NCBI GenBank assembly: GCA_021818125.1
Contig: JAKAFG010000016.1
Coordinates: forward strand, 1-17,485
Direction: 5' to 3'
Origin: Pseudomonadota bacterium
Lineage (GTDB): Bacteria; Pseudomonadota; Gammaproteobacteria; Acidithiobacillales; Acidithiobacillaceae
Length of the DNA stretch: 17,485 nt
Below the pieces are notes generated by a model. That model had not been told where the DNA came from. It made no database searches and saw only the letters and a list, made by a program, of their open reading frames with translations. Position numbers and translations under genes: made by a program. This document shows positions 1-8,645 of this stretch, piece by piece (position 1 is the stretch's first letter; each line of letters opens with the position of its first letter).

Positions 1-1719
1 CTGCTGTCCTGCGGAGCGGCTGACGCCGACGACGTGCATTTTTTGGTGGATGGGGTTTCTGGGCCTTTAGCGGAGAAGCTCGCCCATGCCCTTCCCTCCG
101 TGGTTATCGGGTCGCAGACGGAGCGTTTGGAAGAAACGGAGATGTCAGCGAGTTTGCGCCTCAAGGATGCGCTCGAAGCCTACGGCTACTATAGCGCGCG
201 TTGGACGGAGCGCAGTGAAAAGGGCGCGCACGGGAAATATCTCATCATCTTCTCCGTAACTCTCGGGCGGCCCATCCTGGTTCGCCAAATCGACGTGAAA
301 TCAGCGGGCGCAGGCCACGATCTACCCGCTTTACAAAAGCTATTTACCCAATTCCCACTACATAAAAAAGATATTCTTGATCAGATTACCTATGAGGAAT
401 GGAAAGGCAAAATCCTATCGTTTCTCCACACGCGCGGCTACGCACGTGCTGATTATTCGCGTCATGAAATCCGTATGGATCGTGACCAATTCTGGGCTGA
501 TATTTACTTGTGGCTCAATACCGGACCCCGCTTCCGCTTTGGGGATATTAAAATCACCGGTGCGGAACACTATCCGCGTTGGTTCATTCAGCGGTATCTC
601 TCTTTCAAGGCTGGGGACTGGTATTCGCCCAAGGCCCTGGCCGTCACCCAGAGTAATTTGCGCAACGCCGACCGATTCTCCGATATCTCAGTAACTAGCG
701 ATCTGGATAAAGCAAAAAACGACGCCATACCCGTTACCGTCGATTTGAAAAGCATGTCGGCACAGCATCTGAAAATAGGCGCAGGTTATAGCACTAATAT
801 TGGGCCAAACGCGGCAGTTATCTACGATAATTATAATGCTTTTGATCAAGCGCAACATGTCCGCGTTTCCATTTTAGCGGCGCAACTGAATCGCAATGCC
901 AGCGTCACCTATAGCTGGCCGGTTGGTGCGCGCCTGGGATCTGAATATATTGCCCAAGCCAGTTATCAAAATCAAAATCTGACCGCCTATAACAGTAACG
1001 AAGTCCTCGCCAGTGCTGGTCGACAGTGGTCATTGCGCAGCGAAAACAGTCTTAGTAAAAATGCAACCATAGAGGCATTAATCAATTCTGAGAAAGCTAA
1101 CTACAATGTGGCTGGGCAATTTAATAACAGCTTTTATATTTATCCTTCCATACAGTACAGCATGCAGGATTTCCGCGATATTTTGCGCCCCATAGCCGGC
1201 TACACACTGACGGCCAGGGTTGAGGGTGCCAGCAAGGTATGGGGTAGCGATGCGAATTTCGTCCGCTTTAGTGCCCAGGGAGAATGGCGCAAGCGCTTGA
1301 GTCAGAACTGGGTCCTTGGCACCCGTGCCAAGCTGGGGGCAATGTGGTTAACCGGACCCATTAGCGAACTACCACCCAATCTGCGATTTTTTGCGGGTGG
1401 CCAAAATAGCCTGCCCGGTTATGCTTATCAATCGCAGGGACCATTGGCTGTGGATGGTGCGGTGGAAGGTGGGCGTCTCCTCGCCGTTGGTGGCTTCGAT
1501 ATTCAGCGCTTTGTCACTAAAGACTGGGCTGTCGTCGCATTTTATGATGTGGGTAATGCTTTCAACAGTTGGTCCAGTTTCCATGCGCTTCAAGATGTTG
1601 GGCTAGGCGTGCGCTGGTATTCCCCCGTCGGACCCATACGCTTTGACTTGGCGCATCCCTTGGTTGCCCCGCAAACGCCCGCAGTCCGCATCGCCTTCTC
1701 GGTAGGTTTCAGCCTGTGA
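1..1719 (+). CDS. tamA: TamA, Omp85-family outer-membrane translocation/assembly protein (5' end outside window)
   Basis: TamA is the outer-membrane barrel of the TamAB module, which helps insert or move proteins and envelope material across the periplasm. The open frame runs from the first base, so the start lies upstream. The first codons read LLSCGAADADD, like the end of a signal peptide with cleavage after ADA; the GTG at 34 is therefore not the likely start. Counting residues from position 34, three POTRA-like repeats cover roughly 1-240 (for example PRFRFGDIKITGAEHYP near 165-180) and a 16-strand-type barrel covers about 250-561. The loop-6 motif region RFFAGGQNSLPGY is recognisable, but the usual Arg of (V/I)RG(F/Y) is Pro (codon 1414-1416). 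The size matches the family (about 575 residues). The stop overlaps the tamB start (GTGA), which indicates translational coupling. The identity is firm because of the partner gene. Confidence 0.9.
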   Translation: MLSCGAADADDVHFLVDGVSGPLAEKLAHALPSVVIGSQTERLEETEMSASLRLKDALEAYGYYSARWTERSEKGAHGKYLIIFSVTLGRPILVRQIDVKSAGAGHDLPALQKLFTQFPLHKKDILDQITYEEWKGKILSFLHTRGYARADYSRHEIRMDRDQFWADIYLWLNTGPRFRFGDIKITGAEHYPRWFIQRYLSFKAGDWYSPKALAVTQSNLRNADRFSDISVTSDLDKAKNDAIPVTVDLKSMSAQHLKIGAGYSTNIGPNAAVIYDNYNAFDQAQHVRVSILAAQLNRNASVTYSWPVGARLGSEYIAQASYQNQNLTAYNSNEVLASAGRQWSLRSENSLSKNATIEALINSEKANYNVAGQFNNSFYIYPSIQYSMQDFRDILRPIAGYTLTARVEGASKVWGSDANFVRFSAQGEWRKRLSQNWVLGTRAKLGAMWLTGPISELPPNLRFFAGGQNSLPGYAYQSQGPLAVDGAVEGGRLLAVGGFDIQRFVTKDWAVVAFYDVGNAFNSWSSFHALQDVGLGVRWYSPVGPIRFDLAHPLVAPQTPAVRIAFSVGFSL

Positions 1720-4700
1720 TACGCATCCGCCACGGCATTATTGCCGGTGTGCTGCTGGTCCTGATCACGCTGGCCACCGTCCTGGTCTGGCTGCTCACTA
1801 CCAGCCACGGTGCACAGTGGGCGTTAGCGCAGGTCCCAAACTTACAGGTCAAACAAGTAAAAGGCTCGCTTACCGGCAAGATGCGGCTTTCCGGCATTTC
1901 CTGGCATAGTGCGGACATGCGCTTTCGTGCGCAATCTTTGCAGTGGCACTTGCATCCTGCCCATTTGCTCTGGGGAGAAGTCGACTTTGCCGATCTCCAG
2001 CTTCACCAGGCCGATCTGCACCTGCCGGTGCCCTCTGATAAACCCAGCCCTATTCATTTGCGCTGGCCCGCATTGCCTCTGTGGACCCGTCTCATCGACC
2101 TGAAACTGAGCCCGGTTACTTGTACGAATCTGCGCATATGGCAAGGAACGCAGAAGCCCTTCGTCCTCTCCCTGGCAACATTTTCCGAGTTGGCCTGGCA
2201 GCGTGGCAATCTGCACATCAAAAACCTGTCGGCGGAGATGCCCCAGGGCAGACTCCAGCTTACGGCAGACCTACAAATGGGAGAGCGCGGGCTGCAAAGC
2301 CTGGGTGTATGGAGGCAAGGCAGTGCCACCAACCCGTTGACCATAAGTTGGGAAACACACTGGCACGGCATTTCGGCCCAAACACTTGGCGGTCCCCTGA
2401 ATATTCAGGTACAAGAAAACAAGCAACTGACGACTTTGAGCGGTATGGCGCAGATCTCCCCACAGCAGATTTTGCTCCAGTCACTACAGCTCAGTAATCC
2501 TGCGCTCCAGAAACCCGCACAGGGGCATTGGCGCCTTGATTTGCCCCGCAATACCGCAGGGAGTTACCAGATCAGTGGCGGCTTCGAGCAGATCCTGGCA
2601 AAAGCGCTGCCCAGCACATTACCGATGGGTGCGTTGGCCGTCAGTTTGAATTTGCGGGGGAACACCCAGCGTTATCAAGGACAACTGGCGCTGCGCGGTG
2701 ATCCCAAATTCGGCGGTATTCAGGGCAATGTGAACGGCAATCGCCAAAACCTGCAATACCATTATGCAGGCAAGCTGCTGGGCGCGGATCTGCTGCCTTC
2801 GGTGCTGGCCGTCCGGTGGCGGCCGCAACTCACCGTCACCGGACAAGTTCGGGTCAGGGGCCTGCAAACACAGCGCATTATGGCCCAGGTACCGGGCACC
2901 TTTTCCGGGGACCTGACCGTCAACGCCACCCAAATTTCCAAAGTGATCACGGGTGATGTGCGGCTGCAATTGCTGCCTAGCCAGCTTTACCGCCAAACCT
3001 TGCAGGGCGAGGCGTTGGTGCACTTCGCAGGGAGTGCGTGGGATCTGCAAAAGGCCCAGTTTTTTGGTCCGGGTGTAAGCCTGAGCGCCCAAGGTAATTT
3101 ACAACAACGTCTGCATTTCGTCCTCAACGTGGCGCAGTGGCAGGGCTTGCTTCCCGGTGCCCAGGGTAAGAGTCTGATTCAGGGTTGGGTAGCGCGGCCT
3201 CAGGCGCAGTGGACTGGAGAAATCCAGGGCACCGGACAAGGGCTTGCCTATCGTGGTGTAAAGATCAATACACTGAAAACACAGGCCGAACTTCGCGCCA
3301 CGAACGCCTTGCAGGCTATGATCAATGTAAAGGGGCTGGCATACGCTGGCCACCGCATTGATCTGCAGGCCCATGCGCAAGGACCATTAACACGTTTTAC
3401 GCTGGGACTGGACGCGCAATGGCCACAAAGCCGTCTGTCCGTCACTGGGCTGGCGTCTCATCAGGCCGATGCGTGGGGACTGCAATTGGAGAAGACCACA
3501 CTGACCAGCATCCCTCTGGGAAACTGGCAGTTACTCCACCCAGCCACCCTGCAATGGGCCAACGGTGCTGCATCGCTCAGCAAAATGGCTTTCGCCGATG
3601 CGCATGCTGCCCGGATTACCGCGCAAGGTCACTACAATCCCGCCACCAACCAGGCCGATTTGGGACTCGATTTGCAATCTCTACCTCTGGATTTTTTCGC
3701 GCAGGCGGAGGATGCATCGCTCCATGGTTTTTTGAATGCGCATCTGCAAGCGCAGTGTCACGGAGTTTGCCAAGCGGCAGGACATTGGGATTTTCAGAAA
3801 ACCCAATTGCAGTGGCGGCAGGCGGGCACGCCGCATACGCTCTCTCTGCAGCGGTTTACCGGTCAACTCCGTTGGTTGCCAAAAGACCTCTCGCTTGCTG
3901 CCGACCTTCGTTTTGCCAATGACTGGGGTAATGCCCAGGTGACCGTCCACAGCCCCGCGACACTCGCTCTGCCCTGGCACTGGGACGCCAATGCCCCACT
4001 ACAAGGGGTTATAAAGGCGCATGTAGGTGCACCACTGTTTGCCGCCCTCCCCGTCGGGAGTTTGCGGATTCGGCCGCAAGGTCAAGGGACTATAGACGCA
4101 CAGGTTCTGGGTACCTGGGCGCATCCGCAGTGGACTGGTACAGCACAACTCCAGGGTCTGGGCTTTTTCGTCCCGCAGGCGGGTTTGGATGTTCGTGACG
4201 TGGGTGCACAACTCGTGGGAGATGGAAAAGAGTTGCGGATCAATCAACTACAAGCCAGCTCCGGCTCGGGCCAGATATCCGGGACAGGCATCGTCCAACT
4301 TCAGCATGCGAATGACTTTACGCTCCACGTCACCGGGAAGCACTTCACGGCGCTCAATCTGCCGCAGGTACAAGCTGCGGTCAGCCCCGACCTGCGCATT
4401 TCCGGAAACCTGAAGAAAATCGACGTGCAGGGAAATATACACACCGATCGCCTGCGCATATTGGGTACGGATTTCAGCGGACCCAAGCCCTCAGGCGACG
4501 TCGTTTTTGTGAAAAATGAGCACAAAAGCAGTGGCCCTGCCCTGAATGTGAATGTGCATGTAACCCTCGGGGACGATGCGAGAGTCGTCATCAGCGGGCT
4601 GCGTGCCCGGCTGGTAGGTAGTCTCGCGGTAGAAATGCACGATGGCCAAAGTCCGCAAGTCGATGGCACACTGCGCATGGTGGATGGCCATTATGCGATT

Positions 4701-5270
4701 TATGGGCACACTCTCAACTTCCAGCGTGGTTCCATCCTTTTCCACGGTGCCGCGAACCAAGCCAACCTGGACGTGCTGGCGGTACGCGCCATCAAAAGCT
4801 CCTCTAGCTTTGCCGTGGACAACACCCCCGTGGAGGCTGGCGTACAAGTCACTGGTACACTGCAAGTGCCCCAGGTAGCGCTCTACTCCAAACCCTCCCT
4901 GTCGCAGACAGATATCCTCTCCTATCTTGTGCTGGGCACACCGAGCAGTGGTCTCACCAGTCAGAATGCGCTGCTTTCCGCCGCTGCGGGCACGCTCTTT
5001 TCTGCCAGCCGCGCCGCCGTCTTCGGCGATAGCCTGAGTAGCAGCGGCATCGACGTTGGCGTAAGCTCCGATGGAAATTCGGGCTTGGCGGGTGCCATGG
5101 TCACCTTGGGCCATTATCTCACCCCCGATCTTTATCTCAGCGTCGGGCAATCCGTGCTAGGCAGTGGTACTGTGGCACGCTTGCGCTACCGGGTTTCCCG
5201 CCACATCGAACTACAGACGGAGAGTGGTACCCAGAATGGCGCCAATATATTTTACCGAATTGACTTTTAA
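1716..5270 (+). CDS. tamB: TamB, inner-membrane-anchored AsmA-like translocation/assembly protein
   Basis: TamB spans the periplasm from an inner-membrane anchor to TamA and belongs to the bridge-like, AsmA-related family implicated in envelope and lipid transport. The predicted product is 1184 residues (E. coli TamB about 1260). Residues about 7-28 form a single hydrophobic anchor (GIIAGVLLVLITLATVLVWL). A long stretch of alternating beta-rich sequence follows, and the C-terminal TamB (DUF490) domain occupies about 870-1184, with the family motif SQTDILSYLVLG near 1065 and a beta-strand terminus ending FYRIDF. The start is GTG, overlapping the tamA stop by 4 bases; a weak GTAGG lies about 10 bases upstream. 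The overlap and order tamA-tamB are the standard arrangement. Confidence 0.93.
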   Translation: MIRIRHGIIAGVLLVLITLATVLVWLLTTSHGAQWALAQVPNLQVKQVKGSLTGKMRLSGISWHSADMRFRAQSLQWHLHPAHLLWGEVDFADLQLHQADLHLPVPSDKPSPIHLRWPALPLWTRLIDLKLSPVTCTNLRIWQGTQKPFVLSLATFSELAWQRGNLHIKNLSAEMPQGRLQLTADLQMGERGLQSLGVWRQGSATNPLTISWETHWHGISAQTLGGPLNIQVQENKQLTTLSGMAQISPQQILLQSLQLSNPALQKPAQGHWRLDLPRNTAGSYQISGGFEQILAKALPSTLPMGALAVSLNLRGNTQRYQGQLALRGDPKFGGIQGNVNGNRQNLQYHYAGKLLGADLLPSVLAVRWRPQLTVTGQVRVRGLQTQRIMAQVPGTFSGDLTVNATQISKVITGDVRLQLLPSQLYRQTLQGEALVHFAGSAWDLQKAQFFGPGVSLSAQGNLQQRLHFVLNVAQWQGLLPGAQGKSLIQGWVARPQAQWTGEIQGTGQGLAYRGVKINTLKTQAELRATNALQAMINVKGLAYAGHRIDLQAHAQGPLTRFTLGLDAQWPQSRLSVTGLASHQADAWGLQLEKTTLTSIPLGNWQLLHPATLQWANGAASLSKMAFADAHAARITAQGHYNPATNQADLGLDLQSLPLDFFAQAEDASLHGFLNAHLQAQCHGVCQAAGHWDFQKTQLQWRQAGTPHTLSLQRFTGQLRWLPKDLSLAADLRFANDWGNAQVTVHSPATLALPWHWDANAPLQGVIKAHVGAPLFAALPVGSLRIRPQGQGTIDAQVLGTWAHPQWTGTAQLQGLGFFVPQAGLDVRDVGAQLVGDGKELRINQLQASSGSGQISGTGIVQLQHANDFTLHVTGKHFTALNLPQVQAAVSPDLRISGNLKKIDVQGNIHTDRLRILGTDFSGPKPSGDVVFVKNEHKSSGPALNVNVHVTLGDDARVVISGLRARLVGSLAVEMHDGQSPQVDGTLRMVDGHYAIYGHTLNFQRGSILFHGAANQANLDVLAVRAIKSSSSFAVDNTPVEAGVQVTGTLQVPQVALYSKPSLSQTDILSYLVLGTPSSGLTSQNALLSAAAGTLFSASRAAVFGDSLSSSGIDVGVSSDGNSGLAGAMVTLGHYLTPDLYLSVGQSVLGSGTVARLRYRVSRHIELQTESGTQNGANIFYRIDF

Positions 5271-5287
5271 GATAGCGGTGACCTTGG

Positions 5288-5697
5288 ATGCCTGCTGAAA
5301 CTTCTGCGCAAACAGATATTCTGTTGATTGGTGGTGGCGCGATCGGCTTACTCAGTGCGATTAAGCTTGCAGAGGCCGGTCTGCGGCGGATTACAGTGCT
5401 CGATCAAGGTCATATCGGTCAGGAGGCATCATGGGCTGGTGGGGGTATCCTGAGCCCATTGTATCCATGGCGCTACCCCCTGCCCTATTGCGTCTCGCGC
5501 TGTGAGGAAACGGGCGTTCACCTGGACATCATTCCGGTGCGCGGCCAAATGCTCCTGCTTCAGGGCAAACCCGGAGTCCTCAATACGATGTTGATGCGCG
5601 ATAATCATTCGACATCCTGATGTCCTTGTTGACGGGGACGCCACCACCGTTGGATATTAACCCCTATGCAGTTCTGACGCCGGGGCCAACACAGTAA
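5288..5697 (+). pseudogene. thiO: Decayed thiO: remnant of FAD-dependent glycine oxidase
   Basis: ThiO oxidises glycine to the imine used for the thiazole ring of thiamine; intact proteins have about 365 residues. Three pieces are visible. The first (about 5288-5490) has the FAD-binding GGGAIGL motif and the family signature SWAGGGILSPLYPWRYP. The second, in the same frame (about 5515-5608), reads GVHLDIIPVRGQMLLLQG, which normally lies around residue 230-250. The third, in another frame (5608-5697), reads LLTGTPPPLDINPYAV and then TAA, matching the usual C-terminal end. The first frame stops at 5620. About 230 residues of the family length are missing, and two deletions plus a frame change explain the pattern. 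It begins 17 bases after tamB and may still be transcribed from there. A functional short protein is unlikely because most of the substrate domain is absent. Confidence 0.8.
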
Positions 5698-5728
5698 GGT
5701 CTTTTCCTGATGCTGCATTAGCGCTACA

Positions 5729-5747
5729 ATTATAACCAGTTTAAAAT
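5729..5747. promoter_or_regulatory. Inverted repeat upstream of the Fur-family gene, possible autoregulatory operator
   Basis: ATTATAA and TTAAAAT are separated by 5 bases; the right half differs from a perfect complement of the left at one position. A TACAAT hexamer (5725-5730) that could serve as a -10 element overlaps the left half. AT-rich dyads of this kind are typical of Fur/PerR sites, but the half-site spacing differs from the B. subtilis Per box. Its role as an operator is inferred from position alone. Confidence 0.4.
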
Positions 5748-5763
5748 TAAAGCGAGGCCGCCC

Positions 5764-6189
5764 TTGGAAAATAACGACTGGAACAAGCAACGTGTACTGG
5801 AAGTGCTTCGCGACGCGGGCGTCAACCCAACAAGTCAGCGGGTAGAGATTGGCTACGCGCTCTTCTCCTCCTGCGCGCATCTTTCCGCTGAAGAGATCAT
5901 GCAGCGCGTCAATGCGGATTATCCCGTAGTATCGAAGGCGACTGTCTACAACACCCTTGGCCTCTTCGCCGATCACGCCCTGGTGCGCGAAGTGATTGTA
6001 GAGCCCGGCAAGGTATTCTATGACCCCAACGTATCCCTTCATCATCATTTCTACTATGTAGATTCTGGAGAGCTCCAGGATATCCCTGGGTCTGCCCTGC
6101 AAATTAGCGAGCTCCCCGAGCTACCACCGGAGACTGAGGTGGAAAAAGTCGAGGTGGTGATCCGACTGCGGCAACGCGCGGCCCACTAA
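5764..6189 (+). CDS. Fur-family metalloregulator, PerR-like, without structural-zinc cysteines
   Basis: The protein (141 residues) is a DNA-binding repressor of the Fur superfamily. The winged-helix part covers about 8-80 (SAEEIMQRVNADYPVVSKATVYNTL), followed by the dimerisation domain with HHHF at 93-96. The regulatory metal ligands of B. subtilis PerR (H37, D85, H91, H93, D104) all have counterparts at a constant offset of +2: H39, D87, H93, H95 and D106. Asp at the last position is associated with peroxide sensing in PerR. The two CxxC pairs of the structural zinc site are absent; the only cysteine is C37. The start codon is TTG, chosen because GAGG (5754-5757) sits 6 bases before it. It stands alone between the thiO remnant and the tRNA gene. 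Irr-like or iron-responsive roles are alternatives. Confidence 0.82.
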   Translation: MENNDWNKQRVLEVLRDAGVNPTSQRVEIGYALFSSCAHLSAEEIMQRVNADYPVVSKATVYNTLGLFADHALVREVIVEPGKVFYDPNVSLHHHFYYVDSGELQDIPGSALQISELPELPPETEVEKVEVVIRLRQRAAH

Positions 6190-6205
6190 AGCACGGCATC
6201 AGCAC

Positions 6206-6233
6206 TTGCCTTCTCGGCAAAAATTCCTATAAT
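6206..6233 (+). promoter_or_regulatory. Sigma-70-type promoter of the tRNA-Lys gene
   Basis: TTGCCT (6206-6211) and a perfect TATAAT (6228-6233) are 16 bases apart. The stretch after the -10 box is GC-rich (ACGGGTC), the discriminator type seen at stringently controlled stable-RNA promoters. The mature tRNA begins 12 bases after the -10 element, so the leader is very short. Confidence 0.8.
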
Positions 6234-6244
6234 ACGGGTCCTTC

Positions 6245-6320
<76 letters not shown>

Positions 6321-6328
6321 AATAAAAC

Positions 6329-6366
6329 AGGCACTTAGAGATATTTTCTAGGTGCCTTCGTTTTTG
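6329..6366. terminator. Rho-independent terminator, probably bidirectional
   Basis: AGGCACTTAG (6329-6338) pairs with CTAGGTGCCT (6348-6357) in a 10-bp stem with one G-U pair and a 9-base loop. On the plus strand it is followed by TCGTTTTT, ending the tRNA transcript. On the minus strand the same hairpin is followed by GTTTTATTT, so it can also end the converging transcript from the PilZ gene. Confidence 0.82.
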
Positions 6367-6444
6367 AATCCAACTTATGTCCAACTGCAAATCGTCTCCG
6401 CCATAGCCATGCACCCCACCACATTCGCCATCATCACACCCGCT

Positions 6445-7209
6445 TCAATCTCGCCAGCGTAAATCGTGGAGGCGGGATGCGCTATTTTTAGAGAGGTTTT
6501 GAATCTGTTCCCCCTTCTTGCAGAGATAGAGATGTTCGGCCTTTTTAGTTTGCTCCTTGGTCAGCCGCAGTTGGGCGCCGTAGATGGCGTTGCTCAGTCC
6601 GCATTCCTCCCGACGGCTAATGGTGATTGTGGTTTCGCAGACCCCGCAATCGGGGATCTCCATTTCCAACAGCAGCATCTCTCCGATGGCGAAATCGTTA
6701 TTACGGGATTTGAAGCTGATCCCTCCCGGACTGAAATCGACGATATCGCAGGCGAAGGTTCTGGCATCCTGTTTCCGCACAACGACATGTCCAGGCATGG
6801 AGAGTCTTTTGTGGGCACGGACTTTTCGCTGGAAGAGTTCCGGGGCCGGGGTGTAATGAAAAACGCCCTCCGCCACATATTCCAGGCGTGCGAAAAAGAA
6901 ACAGACGACGTCGTCCTTTTCTGCGAAGACCAGCGCGCGGTCATAATCCGCCACATCGACCGGAAACTTCGGCGTCAGCAAAACTCGTCCTGACTCAGCT
7001 CCGCTGAAATAAAAGGGGCACCCGTGGTCTTGCGGGTTTTCGGAGAACACAATAGCCGGGTATCCTTCCTCAAGGCAACTGCAGAGGTCGAAGGGGCCTT
7101 TGACGACGCTCTGGTCCGCCTGCAGCAGAGCGAAATAATCCGGCAGGCTGAACTCTCCGCGAATTGGGAGGATCATGGTCAGGTTGTCAATTTCCTTAGT
7201 CAGCGACAT
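6445..7209 (-). CDS. PilZ-domain protein, likely c-di-GMP effector
   Basis: PilZ domains bind cyclic di-GMP and pass the signal to motility, adhesion or exopolysaccharide machinery. In this 254-residue protein the PilZ domain lies at about 128-235 with both binding motifs: RxxxR (R131-R135 in RKVRAHKR) and D/NxSxxG (D158-S160-G163 in DFSPGG). The N-terminal 125 residues look like the YcgR-type or other flagellar-brake-like N-domains in size, but no clear family signature was recognised. Start: ATG at 7209 is preferred over the in-frame start at 7239 because AAGGAG lies 7 bases upstream of it. Its first 14 bases overlap the end of the EAL gene, so the two are probably translated together. The converging terminator at 6329-6366 closes the transcript. 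No transmembrane segment is visible. Confidence 0.85.
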   Translation of the reverse strand: MSLTKEIDNLTMILPIRGEFSLPDYFALLQADQSVVKGPFDLCSCLEEGYPAIVFSENPQDHGCPFYFSGAESGRVLLTPKFPVDVADYDRALVFAEKDDVVCFFFARLEYVAEGVFHYTPAPELFQRKVRAHKRLSMPGHVVVRKQDARTFACDIVDFSPGGISFKSRNNDFAIGEMLLLEMEIPDCGVCETTITISRREECGLSNAIYGAQLRLTKEQTKKAEHLYLCKKGEQIQNLSKNSASRLHDLRWRD

Positions 7210-8488
7210 ACGGCGTCTCCTTGGGGAACTCGCCAGCATTACCAGCTCTTGCGTTCAGCGCGGCGACCTCTTGGCCCAAGGCTTTGAGTTGTTTCACCAG
7301 CGGCGGAATGCGTTCATCATCGGCCTGAACACAGGCGCTGTGTAACGCTTCTATGAAGGTATTTTCCTGTACCAGGAGCGGGTGGCGGTCATCCATTCCC
7401 TGGTGAAGAGCCAGCACCCGCAAGGGGCGCGGGAAACCGTGAGCGCAGAACCATCCGGTCATGTCGTTCTGGAGTAAGGCATCCAGCGTGCCTAGCGCGC
7501 GCACGTAATAGGCATAAGCCGCCAAGGGCGAGAGGGATTCCGCTTGGGTGGGTAGTTCGGGGAGTTGCCAGCGGCCAAGCCACTCCGCCAGCGCCGCACC
7601 CGGCATGGGGCGAGCGATGGCGTAGCCCTGCACCCGCTGCACTTTCAATACCTGCATCGCCTGCAAAATAGGCAGACTCTCCACCCCTTCCACCACCAGA
7701 TGGACGCCGAGGCCGCGGGCTAACGCCCGCAGGCTCTGGATGAAGACGAGATGTTCCGGGTGCTGTGGGAGGCCGCGCACAAAGGATTGATCCACCTTGA
7801 TGCCGCTGAAAGGGATGGTCTTGAGGCGCAAGAGCGAAGAATAGGCGGTGCCGATGTCATCGAGCATCAGGCTGATCCCCTGTTCGCGAAGCTGCCGCAG
7901 GTGCGCAAGACTTGCATCGGTGCCCAGAAAGTCTCCGTTTTCGAGCATTTCCAGACTGATCCGCGACGCGGAAATCTGCGTCGGTGTTAATGTTGCCAAG
8001 AGGCAGCTCGTGCAGTCGAAATCGGCCATGAACTCCGGTTCAACATTGACGGCAAGGTTCAGAGGATAGCCGGTGGCATCCAGCGCCACCAGTTGCGCTA
8101 CTCCCTGCTGCAACATTCGCTGACTGAGCGCGCGCTTCTCGGCCAAATCCAGGTGTGGCAGAAAACGGTCCGGGGTCAGCAGGTCCTTGCCATCACACAG
8201 GCGGGCCAGTGCCTCGATCTCTACCGCTCGCCCCCGCCGCAGCGAAACGATGGGCTGGAACCAGGCCTCGGCCCGCGTTTCGATGCCGCCGGAGCAGGAT
8301 AACTGTGTATCTATCTGATCTTCCTGATAACGGTTCCAGCGCCAGTGGGATGTTTTGACAATACCCAGACAGGTGCTGTCCAGAAGATTGGGGCCGTCAG
8401 GTTGCAGGCGCGCCCCGGCATGGCCTGTCGCTTCGGCATCTGCGTATTCGGGAAAGGGTGCCAGTGGGTTTGCGCGCGATTCGCTCAT
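7196..8488 (-). CDS. EAL-domain protein, probable active c-di-GMP phosphodiesterase
   Basis: The soluble 430-residue protein should hydrolyse cyclic di-GMP. The EAL domain lies at about 75-310 and every catalytic position of the family is present: E92 of EAL, N148, E180, D210-D211 (MLDDIGTAYSS), K231 (IKVDQ), E267 and E270 of VEGVE, and Q287 of QGYA. About 75 residues without a recognised domain precede it. About 115 residues follow (305-430), helical in appearance, with C348, H350, H362 and H369; they occupy the place of the zinc-binding tail of the neighbouring GGDEF-EAL protein but with different spacing. The start ATG at 8488 has GGTGATC 4 bases upstream, matching the distal part of the ribosome-binding consensus. 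A 268-base leader separates it from the upstream gene and carries two palindromes, so it may have its own promoter. It is paralogous to the EAL part of that neighbour. Confidence 0.87.
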   Translation of the reverse strand: MSESRANPLAPFPEYADAEATGHAGARLQPDGPNLLDSTCLGIVKTSHWRWNRYQEDQIDTQLSCSGGIETRAEAWFQPIVSLRRGRAVEIEALARLCDGKDLLTPDRFLPHLDLAEKRALSQRMLQQGVAQLVALDATGYPLNLAVNVEPEFMADFDCTSCLLATLTPTQISASRISLEMLENGDFLGTDASLAHLRQLREQGISLMLDDIGTAYSSLLRLKTIPFSGIKVDQSFVRGLPQHPEHLVFIQSLRALARGLGVHLVVEGVESLPILQAMQVLKVQRVQGYAIARPMPGAALAEWLGRWQLPELPTQAESLSPLAAYAYYVRALGTLDALLQNDMTGWFCAHGFPRPLRVLALHQGMDDRHPLLVQENTFIEALHSACVQADDERIPPLVKQLKALGQEVAALNARAGNAGEFPKETPYVAD

Positions 8489-8579
8489 AAGGGATCACCC
8501 ACGGCCACTCTATGATCGCAGAGCATACTTACGACGCGCATGGACAGGGCTGCGTGGCCATTTATAATTTGGTACGTGG

Positions 8580-8594
8580 TAGATATATTATCTA
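8580..8594. promoter_or_regulatory. Perfect palindrome upstream of the EAL gene
   Basis: TAGATA-TAT-TATCTA, an AT-rich 6-3-6 dyad about 90 bases before the EAL start codon. It may include the promoter -10 region (TAATAT on the minus strand), in which case a bound protein would block transcription. The binding factor is unknown. Confidence 0.4.
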
Positions 8595-8645
8595 TTCTAA
8601 ACATCTATTTTACTCACATATGGCCATCCATTAGCATTTAGCGAC

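Noticed and set aside
4491..5150. Minus-strand frame of 219 codons opposite the end of tamB
   Set aside because: It lies fully inside the conserved TamB C-terminal domain and shows no protein family signature or ribosome-binding site.
6375..6470. Protein-like reading on the minus strand after the PilZ stop, in another frame (VMMANVVGCMAMAE, then TAA)
   Set aside because: It could be a shifted original end of the PilZ gene or a remnant, but no family could be recognised and the PilZ domain is complete without it.
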